From contig JAJDWF010000131.1 of assembly GCA_022825745.1 (NCBI GenBank), forward strand, positions 1-35,796: a DNA stretch of 35,796 bases, in the 5' to 3' direction. Every line of letters starts with the position of its first letter. Position 1 is the stretch's first letter. The DNA is from Dehalococcoidia bacterium (GTDB lineage Bacteria > Chloroflexota > Dehalococcoidia > Lucifugimonadales > UBA3495). The notes below the pieces were generated by a model. That model worked only from the letters and a program-made list of their open reading frames with translations, was not told the origin of the DNA and ran no database searches. The position numbers were made by a program, and so were the translations under genes. Of the stretch, positions 23,011 to 31,245 are shown piece after piece.

Positions 23011-23424
23011 TCAGCCGGCCGGTTTGAAGTACGGAATCGTGATCTGCGGCGTGGCGGTCTGGAAGGTGACCTCCACGGCCATGCCGATGTGGACGTCCCG
23101 GGGATTGCACTCCACGATGTTGGTGAACATCCGAACGCCTTCTTCAAGCTCGACCAGGGCCAGGACGTAGGGCACCATTTCGGCGAAGCCGGTGGTGCGG
23201 TTCTGCTGGGTGACGGTGTAGGTCCACACGGTGCCTCGGCCGGAGGACTGGACCCAGCGGACATTTTCGCCCCAGCAATCGGCGCAGATTCCCCGAGGGT
23301 ACCACTGGTATTCGTCGCAGTCTTCGCAGTACTGGATGACCAGCTGACCGCGGCGGCAGGAGTCCCAGAAGGGCTTGGTCTCGCCCGCGATTGAGGGCAG
23401 GGGTTTGTTCCAGGTGGTGGTCAT
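23011..23424 (-). CDS. DUF35 OB-fold protein with rubredoxin-like zinc ribbon
   Basis: A 137-residue acyl-CoA-associated OB-fold protein. The zinc ribbon is C33-x2-C36 and C47-x2-C50 (YCEDCDEYQWYPRGICADCW), then an OB-fold (GRGTVWTYTVTQQ ... FTNIVECNPRDVHIGMAVEVTFQ). In archaea such proteins bridge thiolase and HMG-CoA synthase; in bacteria they pair with thiolase-like enzymes. The ATG at 23424 is 2 nt after the thiolase stop, so the two are one unit and probably one complex. The longer frame upstream is a shadow of the thiolase gene. Confidence 0.9.
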   Translation of the reverse strand: MTTTWNKPLPSIAGETKPFWDSCRRGQLVIQYCEDCDEYQWYPRGICADCWGENVRWVQSSGRGTVWTYTVTQQNRTTGFAEMVPYVLALVELEEGVRMFTNIVECNPRDVHIGMAVEVTFQTATPQITIPYFKPAG

Positions 23425-23426
23425 GG

Positions 23427-24608
23427 CTAATCCCTCGCTAGGATGACGGTGCCGCCGGAATGACGCGATCCGAGCGCGCCGCCGGTGCCGTGGGCCAGGG
23501 CGATCTTGCAGTCGGGAACCTGCCGGCCGGTGCCGTCGAACTGGTGGCGGAGCTGGCGGGTCGCTTCCAGGAGCAGGAAGATGCCGCGCATACCCGGATG
23601 GTTGGATGACAGGCCGCCGCCGTCGGTGTTGATGGGCAACGCGCCGCCGACCTGAAGCCGGCCGCCGCTGACGAACTCTCCGCCCTCGCCCTTCTTGCAA
23701 AAGCCCAGGTCTTCCAGGGTCTCCACCACCGTGATGGTGAAGGAGTCGTACACCATGGCCATGTCGATGTCGTCGTGGGTCACGCCGGCCATCTCGAACG
23801 CGCGGGGCGAACTCTGGTGCGCGGCGATGTAGATCAGGTCGCGCTTGCCGGCGCCCTGGTGGGCGATGGCCTCGCCGGCGCCCAGCACCCAAACCGGAGT
23901 GTGGCGACAGTTGCGGGCGACTTCAGGGGATGCCACCACTACCGCCCCGCCGCCGTCGGTGATGACGCAGCAGTCCATCAGGTGCAGCGGGTCGGAAATG
24001 ACGCGGGAGTTGACGACGTCCTCCACGGTGATGGGGTCGCGGAACAGCGCCTCGGGGTTCATGGACGCATGGTGCCGCATGGCGACGGACACTTCGGCAA
24101 GCTGCTCTGAGGTCGTGCCGTACAGGTGCATGTGCCGGCGGGCGATCATGGCGTAGAGGCCGACGGTGGTGAGGCCGTACAGTTCCTCGAAACTGTCCGG
24201 CGATGGGTCCAGCACGGGATGCCCGAAGCGTCCGACGCCGCCGGTGCCGACGGACACGCCGCCGGAGCGGGCCAGGCTGCTGTACGTGATCACCGCCACG
24301 TTGATGCGGCCGGCCGCGATGGCGGTCAGGGCGTGGGACAGGTGAAACTCGAAAGAACCTCCGCCGACGGTGGTGTTGTCCACGTAGCTGGGGTACAGGT
24401 TCAGGTAATCGGCCAGGTTCATGCCGCTGTTGCGGATGCTGCTGGACGCAGTGAACAGGCCGTCAACGTCGTCCTTGGTCAGGCCGGCGTCGTTCAGGGC
24501 GTTGATGACGCTTTCGCCCTGGATCTGGAGCTCGCTCTTGTCGGGGGAGTAGCGGGTGACGTGCTCGTGGATGCCCACGATGGCGGCGGCGCGCCTGAGG
24601 TCAACCAT
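23427..24608 (-). CDS. Thiolase-family protein (DUF35 partner) lacking the usual nucleophilic Cys
   Basis: A 393-residue thiolase-fold enzyme. The site that holds the nucleophilic Cys in classical thiolases (..CASG..) reads TTVGGGSFEFH (79-89) with no Cys. The C-terminal loop reads LAHGTGGALGSRHSGGTVIL, with the conserved His-Gly but no Cys. This resembles the thiolase-like proteins that pair with DUF35, whose activity may be acyl-CoA C-C bond cleavage or formation by an altered mechanism. The start is ATG 24608 with GGAGGTG at 24617-24623; the frame open to 24647 lacks support. First gene of the thiolase-DUF35 pair. Confidence 0.85.
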   Translation of the reverse strand: MVDLRRAAAIVGIHEHVTRYSPDKSELQIQGESVINALNDAGLTKDDVDGLFTASSSIRNSGMNLADYLNLYPSYVDNTTVGGGSFEFHLSHALTAIAAGRINVAVITYSSLARSGGVSVGTGGVGRFGHPVLDPSPDSFEELYGLTTVGLYAMIARRHMHLYGTTSEQLAEVSVAMRHHASMNPEALFRDPITVEDVVNSRVISDPLHLMDCCVITDGGGAVVVASPEVARNCRHTPVWVLGAGEAIAHQGAGKRDLIYIAAHQSSPRAFEMAGVTHDDIDMAMVYDSFTITVVETLEDLGFCKKGEGGEFVSGGRLQVGGALPINTDGGGLSSNHPGMRGIFLLLEATRQLRHQFDGTGRQVPDCKIALAHGTGGALGSRHSGGTVILARD

Positions 24609-24645
24609 GCGGGATGCACCTCCGTTGGGATTTTTGGGTTGGCGC

Positions 24646-24651
24646 ATTATG
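24646..24651 (-). promoter_or_regulatory. -10-like element for the thiolase-DUF35 pair
   Basis: The minus strand reads GTGGCATAATGCGCC; CATAAT is a 5/6 match, 38 bp upstream of the ATG. The -35 region is A/T rich without a clear hexamer. Confidence 0.35.
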
Positions 24652-24689
24652 CCACAGATTGGGGAATATTTTTACATCGACATGCAGGA

Positions 24690-24710
24690 TGACAGGCTCA
24701 CCATGAACGG
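24690..24710 (+). repeat. dispersed short repeat, copy 3 (intergenic)
   Basis: TGACAGGCTCACCATGAACG then G. It differs from the GMC-gene copy (13165-13184) at 2 of 20 positions. It lies in the 148-bp divergent gap, just upstream of the TATACT at 24718-24723, so it may supply or disturb the upstream promoter region. Confidence 0.55.
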
Positions 24711-24717
24711 GCGGTGA

Positions 24718-24723
24718 TATACT
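24718..24723 (+). promoter_or_regulatory. -10-like element for the tandem alpha-beta barrel gene
   Basis: GGTGATATACTCCC, TATACT 33 bp before the ATG at 24757. Confidence 0.35.
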
Positions 24724-24756
24724 CCCGGCGCTAGATGCTGTGATAGGGAGTTGACT

Positions 24757-25431
24757 ATGGCGACGAAACGGAAGGGCGACGGGCTGCTGCTGGTGTACAG
24801 CGACGTGGCGCCGGAAAACGACGAGGAATACAACCGCTGGTACAACGAGGAGCACATCCCCGAGCGGCTGTCGATTCCGGGCGTGCTGGACGCGGCCCGC
24901 TACGAGGCCGTGCAGGGCGGGCCGAAGTACCTGGCCGTGTACGAGTTGGAGTCCTACGAGGCGTGGCACTCCGAAGAGTGGCAGAAGTGGCTGCGGGAGC
25001 CCACCGAGTGGTCCCGCCGCATGTCGCCCAGCGTGATCGGCACCGAGTACATCCGCAACCTTTACCAGCGGGTCCACCCGGAGACCCTGTCCGAGGAGAC
25101 GGCGCAGGCCGGCATGTCGCCGTTGCTGCTGGTGGGCCGCATGGGGATCCCTGAGCACCTGGAGGAGGCGTGGAACCACGCCTACAACAACGAGCGCCTG
25201 CCGATGGCCCTGGACATACCGGGCTACATCCGCGCGCGGCGTTTCCGGGCGATGATGGGCGAGCCCAAGTACTGCACCGTGCACGAAATGGAGTCGCTGG
25301 CGGTGGCGGAGAGCGAAGCCTGGCAGAACTGGAGCCGGATTGAGACGCCAGTGTGGACGCATGAAGTCCGCCCGCACATGGTGCATGGGGAGGGGTCGCC
25401 GGGCGTGTACCGGCGGATTTTCCCGGAGTAG
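24757..25431 (+). CDS. Tandem dimeric alpha-beta barrel (EthD/ABM-like) protein
   Basis: A 224-residue protein with two similar halves of about 105 residues. Half 1: LLLVYSDVAPENDEEYNRWYNEEHIPERLSIPGVLDAARYEAV..GPKYLAVYELES. Half 2: LLLVGRMGIPEHLEEAWNHAYNNERLPMALDIPGYIRARRFRAM.GEPKYCTVHEMES. The W(Y/N)NEEHIPERL...PG signature is that of ferredoxin-like barrels that often act on small lipophilic molecules. Two fused copies would form the dimer-like barrel in one chain. Start ATG 24757 with AGGGAG 6 nt upstream. The substrate is unknown. It converges on the flavoprotein gene with a 4-bp gap. Confidence 0.8.
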   Translation: MATKRKGDGLLLVYSDVAPENDEEYNRWYNEEHIPERLSIPGVLDAARYEAVQGGPKYLAVYELESYEAWHSEEWQKWLREPTEWSRRMSPSVIGTEYIRNLYQRVHPETLSEETAQAGMSPLLLVGRMGIPEHLEEAWNHAYNNERLPMALDIPGYIRARRFRAMMGEPKYCTVHEMESLAVAESEAWQNWSRIETPVWTHEVRPHMVHGEGSPGVYRRIFPE

Positions 25432-25435
25432 GGTT

Positions 25436-26602
25436 TCAGGTATAGAGCGAGGCGGTTACGTTCGCGCCCATCAGCACCTGGCCGGCGTATTCGTAGTTGG
25501 AGGGCAGGCCCGAGATGTGCTGTCCGCTGACGTGCAGGTCGCGGAAGAACCGCTCCAGGCCGACGGAGCGGTGGATGGCGTTGGTGCCGGCCACGTTGAA
25601 CAGCTTATCCACGATGTCCACCGAGCGGCGGATGGCGTGAGTGATGGCCAGGCGGGCGCGGATGGCCCGGTCGGACGAGTCCGGGAGTTGTTTCACCTGA
25701 GCGTCCCACAGGGAGCCGATGGCGTCCAGGACGTAGGTGCGGGCGGCGTCGTGCATGGCCTCGCACTCGCCGTAGGTGATCTGGACGTAGCCTCGGTCGC
25801 GCAGCAACGCCGGCGAGTTGGTGGTGCCGGAGCCGGTGGCCAGTTCGTGAAAGGCGTCCAGGGCGCCCCTTGCCATGCCCAGCGCGTTGCCGGCGGCCAG
25901 CGTCCAACTGAGCAGGATGGCGTTCTGCGGCGGATGGTACAGCGGGCTGTCGTAGTGGGCGACGTCGCCCCGGGTGTAGGTGTGGCGGGCCGGCACGAAT
26001 ACGTCCGAATACTCGCAGTCGTTGCTGGCGGTGCCGCGCATTCCCAGGGTGGTCCAGTTGTCGATGACGGCGCCCGACGCCACGGGCACGACGGCGATGC
26101 GGGTGGCCTGGGTTCCGTCGTCGTTGACCACGGGTCCGCCGTCCGGGTTGAGCATGCGACAGTTGATGAACAGCGCGGTGGAATGGTCGATGCCGCTGAG
26201 GTAGTTCCAGCGGCCGTTGATCAGATAGCCGCCGTCGGCGATGGTGGCCGTTCCCTCCGGTCGAGCCGAGCCTGAGCCGAGCAGGTCGGGCGGGTCGCCG
26301 AACAGTTCCACCGTGGCTTTGGGAGTCAGTCGTGATACGGCCGCGGTGATGGCCGTGCCGTTGAAGACGCACCAGCCGGCGGAACCGTCGGCCTGGGAAA
26401 TGGTCTCCACCACGCGGAAGGCGGTGAGCGGGTCCAGTTCCGGGCCGCCCAGTTGCTTGGGAGCGTACAGGGAGAAGAGCCGGTGCCTGGCCATGCGCGC
26501 GGCGAGTTCCGGCGGCAACTGGCATTCGGCATCGATGCGGTCAAGATTGGCCAGGATTTCGGGAACCAGGCTCTGCGCGACGGCGACCAGATCTTCAGGC
26601 AT
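25436..26602 (-). CDS. Acyl-CoA-dehydrogenase-fold flavoprotein (group D monooxygenase-like)
   Basis: A 388-residue acyl-CoA dehydrogenase fold. It has DPLTAFRVVETISQADGSAGWCVFNGTA, WTTLGMRGTASNDCEYSDVFVPA (the GMR.T.S.D..F.DV.V strand) and the helical C-terminal domain ending DLHVSGQHISGLPSNYEYAGQVLMG. The C-terminal DLHV..QH motif and lack of the catalytic Glu of acyl-CoA dehydrogenases fit FMNH2-dependent hydroxylases of the HsaA/DszC/HpaB type. These need a reductase partner that is not in the window. The aromatic or sulfur substrate is unknown. GGAGT (26609-26613) precedes the ATG, and a TATAAT lies 33 bp up. Confidence 0.8.
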   Translation of the reverse strand: MPEDLVAVAQSLVPEILANLDRIDAECQLPPELAARMARHRLFSLYAPKQLGGPELDPLTAFRVVETISQADGSAGWCVFNGTAITAAVSRLTPKATVELFGDPPDLLGSGSARPEGTATIADGGYLINGRWNYLSGIDHSTALFINCRMLNPDGGPVVNDDGTQATRIAVVPVASGAVIDNWTTLGMRGTASNDCEYSDVFVPARHTYTRGDVAHYDSPLYHPPQNAILLSWTLAAGNALGMARGALDAFHELATGSGTTNSPALLRDRGYVQITYGECEAMHDAARTYVLDAIGSLWDAQVKQLPDSSDRAIRARLAITHAIRRSVDIVDKLFNVAGTNAIHRSVGLERFFRDLHVSGQHISGLPSNYEYAGQVLMGANVTASLYT

Positions 26603-26634
26603 AGGGGGACTCCGGCATGAATGGTGGGGGAATC

Positions 26635-26640
26635 ATTATA
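26635..26640 (-). promoter_or_regulatory. -10-like element for the flavoprotein gene
   Basis: The minus strand reads CGTCTATAATGATT, a perfect TATAAT. No clear -35 was found. Confidence 0.4.
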
Positions 26641-26710
26641 GACGGGAAAGGACTGACAGGAGCGGGCGGCGAATTGGCGCTGCGGATTGCGGCGCAGTGA
26701 CGATTTAAGG

Positions 26711-26738
26711 TTGAGCGATGATGCGCTTAATGGTACGA
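26711..26738 (+). promoter_or_regulatory. Candidate promoter of the DUF1800-DUF1501-NHL operon
   Basis: TTGAGC (26711-26716) and TACGAT (26733-26738) with a 16-bp spacer. Weak in the -10, but it is the best pair in the 180-bp gap, which otherwise shows no gene. A strong GAGGAGG Shine-Dalgarno follows at 26767-26773, 9 nt before the DUF1800 ATG. Confidence 0.3.
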
Positions 26739-26782
26739 TGACGCTGGCGATTTGTTAGTTCAAGTCGAGGAGGTCTTATTTA

Positions 26783-28192
26783 ATGGCTGATCAGAACCAT
26801 GACATTGCGCTGATGGCCCACCTGATGCGTCGGGCCGGCTTTGGCGCGCAGTACGCCGAACTGGAAGAACGCGCGGCCAAGGGGTATGACGCGACGGTGG
26901 AAGAGTTGCTCAACCCCGAAGTGAACCCCCACGGGATGGACCTGGACGTCGCGGAGCGTTGCTTCATCGAGTGGAGCCACCAGACCCGGGGCGTGCCGGA
27001 GTACTTCGCGTTCCGAATGATCAACTCCAGGTGCCAGCTTGAGGAAAAGATGGTGCTGTTCTGGCACGGCATCCTGTGCACCGCCGACAGCAAGACGCAG
27101 AGCTACCCCACGTCCTACGACGAGATCGAGATGTTCCGAGAACTCGGCATGGGCAGCTTCCGCGACCTGCTGGTGGGAATCTCCCGCGACCCGGCGATGA
27201 TTTTCTTCCTCGACAACTGCCTGAGCCACAAGGGCGCCATCAACGAGAACTACGGGCGCGAACTGCTGGAGTTGTTCTCCATGGGTGTGGGCATGGACGG
27301 CGAGTTCAACTACACCGAGGACGACGTGAAGGAATGCGCCCGGGCCTTCACCGGCTGGACCATCGCGAACAACGTTCCGGGCCAGCCCTACGGCCGCTAC
27401 CACGCCCAGTTCGTGTACAACCCCGAAGACCACGACGAAGGCACCAAGACGTTCCTGGGCGAGACCGGAAACTTCAACGGCGAGGACGTCATCGACATCA
27501 TCGCAAAGCAGCCGGCCACGGCCCGGTTCATTTCCCGCCACCTGTACAGCTACTTCATTTCCGACGAGGCGCAGGTGCCGTCCTGGATGGAAACCCCGCC
27601 CAAGGATCCGGAAACCATCAAGATGCTGGAGGACGAGTACTTCCGCTCCGGCTACAACATCAAGGCCATGTTGAGGGTGCTGTTCCACTCCGACGCGTTC
27701 AAGAACGCCCGGTTCCAGCGGGTCAAGAGCCCGGTGGAAACGGTCATGGGAACGCTGCGCCTGGTGGGCGACTGGACGGAGCCCAAGCCCGGCTTCGAGT
27801 TCATCTTCGACGAGATGAAGCACATGGGCCAGGAACTGTTCAACCCGCCGTCGGTGGAGGGCTGGCACACCGGCCAGGAGTGGATTGACGGCGGCACCCT
27901 GGTGCACCGCATCAACTTCACCGCCGACTTCGTTGGCGACGTCAACCAGCCGGGCGTGCGCGAAATCATCGACCGCCTGGCCGACGCCGGCCCGGTGATT
28001 TCCCCCGAGCAGATGGTGGACACCACGTGCCTGCTGATGGGCCACTACGAGTTGGCGGACGAGACGCGGCAGATGATGGCGGCCAGCCTGGAAAAGGGCG
28101 GCACCATCCACACCGACACCGAGGAATTCGGCACGCGGGTGAGCGAGTTGCTGCAGATGATCGTGGCCACCAAAGAGTACATTTACGCCTAG
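26783..28192 (+). CDS. DUF1800 family protein
   Basis: A 469-residue protein of the DUF1800 family. Marks: LMRRAGFGAQYAELEERAAKG (N-terminal motif), EKMVLFWHGILCT, GAINENYGRELLELFSMGVG (the strongly conserved NYGRELLELFSMG), YTEDDVKECARAFTGWTI and FNPPSVEGWHTGQEWID near the C-terminus. Function is unknown; the gene is nearly always next to a DUF1501 gene, as here. No signal peptide is visible at the N-terminus, although many relatives are exported. ATG 26783 is 9 nt after GAGGAGG. First gene of the three-gene operon. Confidence 0.9.
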   Translation: MADQNHDIALMAHLMRRAGFGAQYAELEERAAKGYDATVEELLNPEVNPHGMDLDVAERCFIEWSHQTRGVPEYFAFRMINSRCQLEEKMVLFWHGILCTADSKTQSYPTSYDEIEMFRELGMGSFRDLLVGISRDPAMIFFLDNCLSHKGAINENYGRELLELFSMGVGMDGEFNYTEDDVKECARAFTGWTIANNVPGQPYGRYHAQFVYNPEDHDEGTKTFLGETGNFNGEDVIDIIAKQPATARFISRHLYSYFISDEAQVPSWMETPPKDPETIKMLEDEYFRSGYNIKAMLRVLFHSDAFKNARFQRVKSPVETVMGTLRLVGDWTEPKPGFEFIFDEMKHMGQELFNPPSVEGWHTGQEWIDGGTLVHRINFTADFVGDVNQPGVREIIDRLADAGPVISPEQMVDTTCLLMGHYELADETRQMMAASLEKGGTIHTDTEEFGTRVSELLQMIVATKEYIYA

Positions 28193-28258
28193 CCCGTTTG
28201 ACCGCCGGCTGGCGCAACAGAGCAAGAGAAAAAGCAATCCCAACGGGAGGAATAAACC

Positions 28259-29398
28259 GTGACCGCTACGAAAAAAGACCCGGTGTTGGTGGTACTGCAG
28301 ATGTCCGGCGCGTTCGACGCGCTGAACACCATCATCCCCTACAGCGACCCGCTGTACAAAGACTACCGGCCGCACCTGAAGGTGGAGCCGGAGGAAGTGC
28401 TGGCAATTGACGACAAGGTTGGGTTCCACCCGGCCATGGCGCCGATCAAGGACATGTACGATGAGGGCAAGGTCGCCGTCATCCAGGGTATCGGCTACCC
28501 GAACCCCATCCGCTCCCACTTCCGCTCCATGGACATCTGGCACACCGCCGAGCCGACCAAGATGGCCACCGAAGGCTGGCTGGGCCGGGCCATCCAGGAC
28601 CTGGACCCCAACAAGGAAAACGTGCTGACCGCCGTGAACTTCGGTCGCGGACTCCCCCGCGCGCTGGCCGCTCCCGGCGTGTCCGTCGCGTCGGTGGGCA
28701 ACCTGGAGACCTACGGCGTCCTGACCGGCATTGACGGCGAGGACCAGCGGGCCGAGGCTCTGGACATCTTCTCCCGCATGTACTCGCCCATGGTCGGCAA
28801 CGGCCCCATCAACGACTACCTGTCCCAGACCGGCCTGGACGCGCTGAAGGGCGCGGACATCCTGCGCACCGCGCCGGAGATCTACTCCTCCAGCATCGAG
28901 TACGGCGGCGACATGTTCTCCCAGTGGGTCAAGAACGTCGCGCAGGTACACACCGCCGGCTTCGGCACCCGCGTCCTGTACACCGGCCTGAATCCGGGCG
29001 CCTTCGACACCCACGCCAACCAGCCGACTTCGTTCGCCAAGCTGTGGGGCGAGGTTTCCCGCGCGGTCAACGACCTGTACCAGGACCTGAAAGAACACGA
29101 CGCCAACCAGGAAGTTGTGATGGTGCTGTTCACCGAGTTCGGGCGCCGCGTGCAGGAGAACGGTTCCGGGACCGACCACGGTTCGGGCAGCGTTGCGTTC
29201 GTGCTGGGCGACGCCGTGAAGGGCGGCCTCTACGGCGAGTATCCCTCGCTGGAGCCGGACAAGCTGGACGAAGGCGACCTGAAGTGGAACAACGACTTCC
29301 GCCAGACCTACGCCACCATCCTCGACAAGTGGCTGGATCTGGACGACAAGGCGATCCTGCAAGGCGAGTTCGAGCAGTTCGACTTCATCAAGAAGTAG
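28259..29398 (+). CDS. DUF1501 family protein
   Basis: A 379-residue protein with an alkaline-phosphatase/sulfatase-like fold. Marks: LVVLQMSGAFDALNTIIPYSDP (relatives have GG.DGLN), GIGYPNPIRSHFRSMDIWHTAEP, LNPGAFDTHANQP, LFTEFGRRVQENGSGTDHGSGSVAFVLG and GGLYGEYPSL. The conserved Asp, His and Glu residues that line the metal site in the family are there. Most relatives carry a Tat signal peptide; this one starts directly with MTATKKDPVLVV and looks cytoplasmic. Start GTG 28259 with GGGAGG 8 nt upstream, 66 bp after DUF1800. The substrate is unknown. Confidence 0.9.
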   Translation: MTATKKDPVLVVLQMSGAFDALNTIIPYSDPLYKDYRPHLKVEPEEVLAIDDKVGFHPAMAPIKDMYDEGKVAVIQGIGYPNPIRSHFRSMDIWHTAEPTKMATEGWLGRAIQDLDPNKENVLTAVNFGRGLPRALAAPGVSVASVGNLETYGVLTGIDGEDQRAEALDIFSRMYSPMVGNGPINDYLSQTGLDALKGADILRTAPEIYSSSIEYGGDMFSQWVKNVAQVHTAGFGTRVLYTGLNPGAFDTHANQPTSFAKLWGEVSRAVNDLYQDLKEHDANQEVVMVLFTEFGRRVQENGSGTDHGSGSVAFVLGDAVKGGLYGEYPSLEPDKLDEGDLKWNNDFRQTYATILDKWLDLDDKAILQGEFEQFDFIKK

Positions 29399-29415
29399 CC
29401 AACAAGGTGAGTGCA

Positions 29416-30459
29416 ATGGTTACGCAGACTGAAATTGCGCCGGTAACGTTCCAGTACAGCCACGTCATCGGGCGGCAGGAAGTGCGCAGCGGCAACGGGT
29501 TCTTCAACCCCGTGGCCATCACGCGTGACGACAACGGGCTGCTCTACGTGCTGAGCCGGGGAACCGAGACGCCGGCGTTCTTCCCCTGCAAGCGGGTCAC
29601 GGTTTTCCACCCGGACGAAGAGGAAGTCGTGGCCGAGTTTGGCCAGAAGATTCCGCCGGAGGACGCCGACGACACCACGCCCAACGGATCGTTCATGTGG
29701 CCCACCTCGGTGGCGCTGGACAGCCAGGGCTACGCCTACGTTTCCGACGAATGGCTGAACCGGGTCTCCATCTACGACCAGGAGCATGGCAACTGGATCG
29801 GCATGTGGGGAATCCCCGGCGACGCCCCCGGCGAGATCAACCGGCCGGCCGGCCTGGCCTTCGACAGGAACGACAACCTGTACATGGTGGAGAGCCGGAA
29901 CCACCGGGTTTCGGTGTTCACCAAGGACGGCAAGTACCAGTTCGGCTGGGGCGGTTTGGGCGATGGCGACGGCCAGTTCAACCTGCCCTGGGGCATCGAG
30001 ATCGACCACAACGGCGATGTGTACGTAGCCGACTGGCGCAACGACCGCATCCAGAAGTTCGCGCCGGACGGAACGTTCCTGATGAAGTTCGGCGAATCGG
30101 GCGACGGCGAGGGTCAGTTCAACCGGCCCACCGGCGTGGCGGTTGACAAGGATGGGCACATCTTTGTGACCGACTACAAGAACGACCGGGTGCAGGTGTT
30201 CCTTGGTGACGGCAGCTACGTCACCACCATGCGCGGGCAGGCCGGCCTCTCCAAGTGGGGCGCCGAGCGCGTGTACCTTGACCCGACCATCGTTCAGGCC
30301 CGCAACCGCGCCCTGAACCTGCAAGAGCGGGAGGGAGCCTTCCAGGGTCCCATCGCGGTGGAAGTGGACGACGACGGCCACGTGTTCGTGCTGGAAACCG
30401 CCCGCCACCGGGTGCAGGTGTTCTCCAAGCAAACCGCCATGTTCGCCGGCGAACTCTGA
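29416..30459 (+). CDS. NHL-repeat beta-propeller protein
   Basis: A 347-residue protein of repeated blades, each about 45 residues with D..G..YV.(D/E)..N.RV..(F/Y)D: FNPVAITRDDNGLLYVLSRG, MWPTSVALDSQGYAYVSDEWLNRV, NRPAGLAFDRNDNLYMVESRNHRV, NLPWGIEIDHNGDVYVADWRNDRI, NRPTGVAVDKDGHIFVTDYKNDRV and IAVEVDDDGHVFVLETARHRV. That is six blades, enough for a closed NHL propeller. Such proteins bind partners or act as lyases; none is implied. It has no signal peptide. It begins 17 bp after DUF1501 with a weak Shine-Dalgarno and ends at a terminator. A longer frame from 28924 overlaps DUF1501 and is rejected. Confidence 0.88.
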   Translation: MVTQTEIAPVTFQYSHVIGRQEVRSGNGFFNPVAITRDDNGLLYVLSRGTETPAFFPCKRVTVFHPDEEEVVAEFGQKIPPEDADDTTPNGSFMWPTSVALDSQGYAYVSDEWLNRVSIYDQEHGNWIGMWGIPGDAPGEINRPAGLAFDRNDNLYMVESRNHRVSVFTKDGKYQFGWGGLGDGDGQFNLPWGIEIDHNGDVYVADWRNDRIQKFAPDGTFLMKFGESGDGEGQFNRPTGVAVDKDGHIFVTDYKNDRVQVFLGDGSYVTTMRGQAGLSKWGAERVYLDPTIVQARNRALNLQEREGAFQGPIAVEVDDDGHVFVLETARHRVQVFSKQTAMFAGEL

Positions 30460-30482
30460 TCAACCGGAAAAACCGGCATCGG

Positions 30483-30515
30483 AACGCCACGGGTAACACC
30501 GTGGCGTTTCTCTTT
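30483..30515 (+). terminator. Rho-independent terminator after the NHL gene
   Basis: AACGCCACGG (30483-30492) pairs perfectly with CCGTGGCGTT (30499-30508) over 10 bp, loop GTAACA, then TCTCTTT. Stem and U-rich tail are both good. The converging livF gene ends at 30514-30516, so it can serve that side too. Confidence 0.8.
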
Positions 30516-31245
30516 ACGCGCTGCCGAGGAATACTTGCGTCAGTATATCGGTGTCGCGGATGGACTGGGGGGTGCCGTTGTGCACCACGCTTCCCTTGTC
30601 CAGCACGTAGGCCCGGTCAACGATGTCCAGCACGCCCTTGATGTTGTGCTCCACGACCATGATGGTGGTGCCCAGCCGTTCGCTGATTTCGGCGACCTTC
30701 TGGAAAACCTCCCTGACGATGATGGGGGCCAGGCCCAGCGTTGGCTCATCCAGCAGCAATAGCTCGGGCGATGCCATGAGGCCGCGTCCCAGCGCGAGCA
30801 TCTGCTGCTGGCCGCCGGACATCTGGCTGGCCATGTCCCGGCGCTTTTCGTACAGGATTGGGAACAGTTCCATCACGGAGTCGAGCCGGCGTGACTTTTC
30901 CGCCCGGTCGTTCAAATAAATGCAGCCCATCTCCAGGTTCTCGGCGATGGACAGGTGGGTGAACACCCGGCGACCCTGGGGCACGAACGCGATGCCTTCC
31001 TTGACGATCTCGTGGGTTTCGACGGCCAGCGGTCGCTGCCGCCAGTACACTGTGCCCGACACTACCGGGGCCAGCCCCATGACCGCCTTGAGCACCGTGG
31101 ACTTGCCGGCCCCGTTGGGCCCCATGACGGCGACCACCTCGCCGGCGTAGATGTCCATGGATACGTCGTCCAGCGCGCGGACGGCGCCGTACTCCACCGA
31201 GATATTGGTGAGTTCCAGCAGCGGCGGGTTTACGTTGGTTTCCAT
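30514..31245 (-). CDS. livF: Branched-chain amino-acid-type ABC transporter ATPase LivF
   Basis: A 243-residue ABC ATPase: Walker A MGPNGAGKST (41-50), signature MSGGQQQ (142-148), Walker B LLLLDEP (162-168), and the LivF-type tail VLDKGSVVHNGTPQSIRDT. It powers uptake with LivG in the inner membrane. Its ATG shares a base with the livG stop (TAATG), so translation is coupled. It is the last gene of the livK-livH-livM-livG-livF operon. 'Liv' names the transporter type; the real substrate (amino acid, amide, urea or aromatic acid) is not shown. Confidence 0.93.
   Translation of the reverse strand: METNVNPPLLELTNISVEYGAVRALDDVSMDIYAGEVVAVMGPNGAGKSTVLKAVMGLAPVVSGTVYWRQRPLAVETHEIVKEGIAFVPQGRRVFTHLSIAENLEMGCIYLNDRAEKSRRLDSVMELFPILYEKRRDMASQMSGGQQQMLALGRGLMASPELLLLDEPTLGLAPIIVREVFQKVAEISERLGTTIMVVEHNIKGVLDIVDRAYVLDKGSVVHNGTPQSIRDTDILTQVFLGSA

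Noticed and set aside
26780..29416. 878-codon open frame on the minus strand opposite DUF1800 and DUF1501
   Set aside because: It mirrors two well-supported genes and is rich in His, Val, Arg and Gln with no family resemblance. Long antisense frames are expected in GC-rich genes with strong third-position bias.
28924..30459. 511-codon version of the NHL gene
   Set aside because: The added part overlaps DUF1501 in another frame and has no domain content; ATG 29416 fits the gene spacing.
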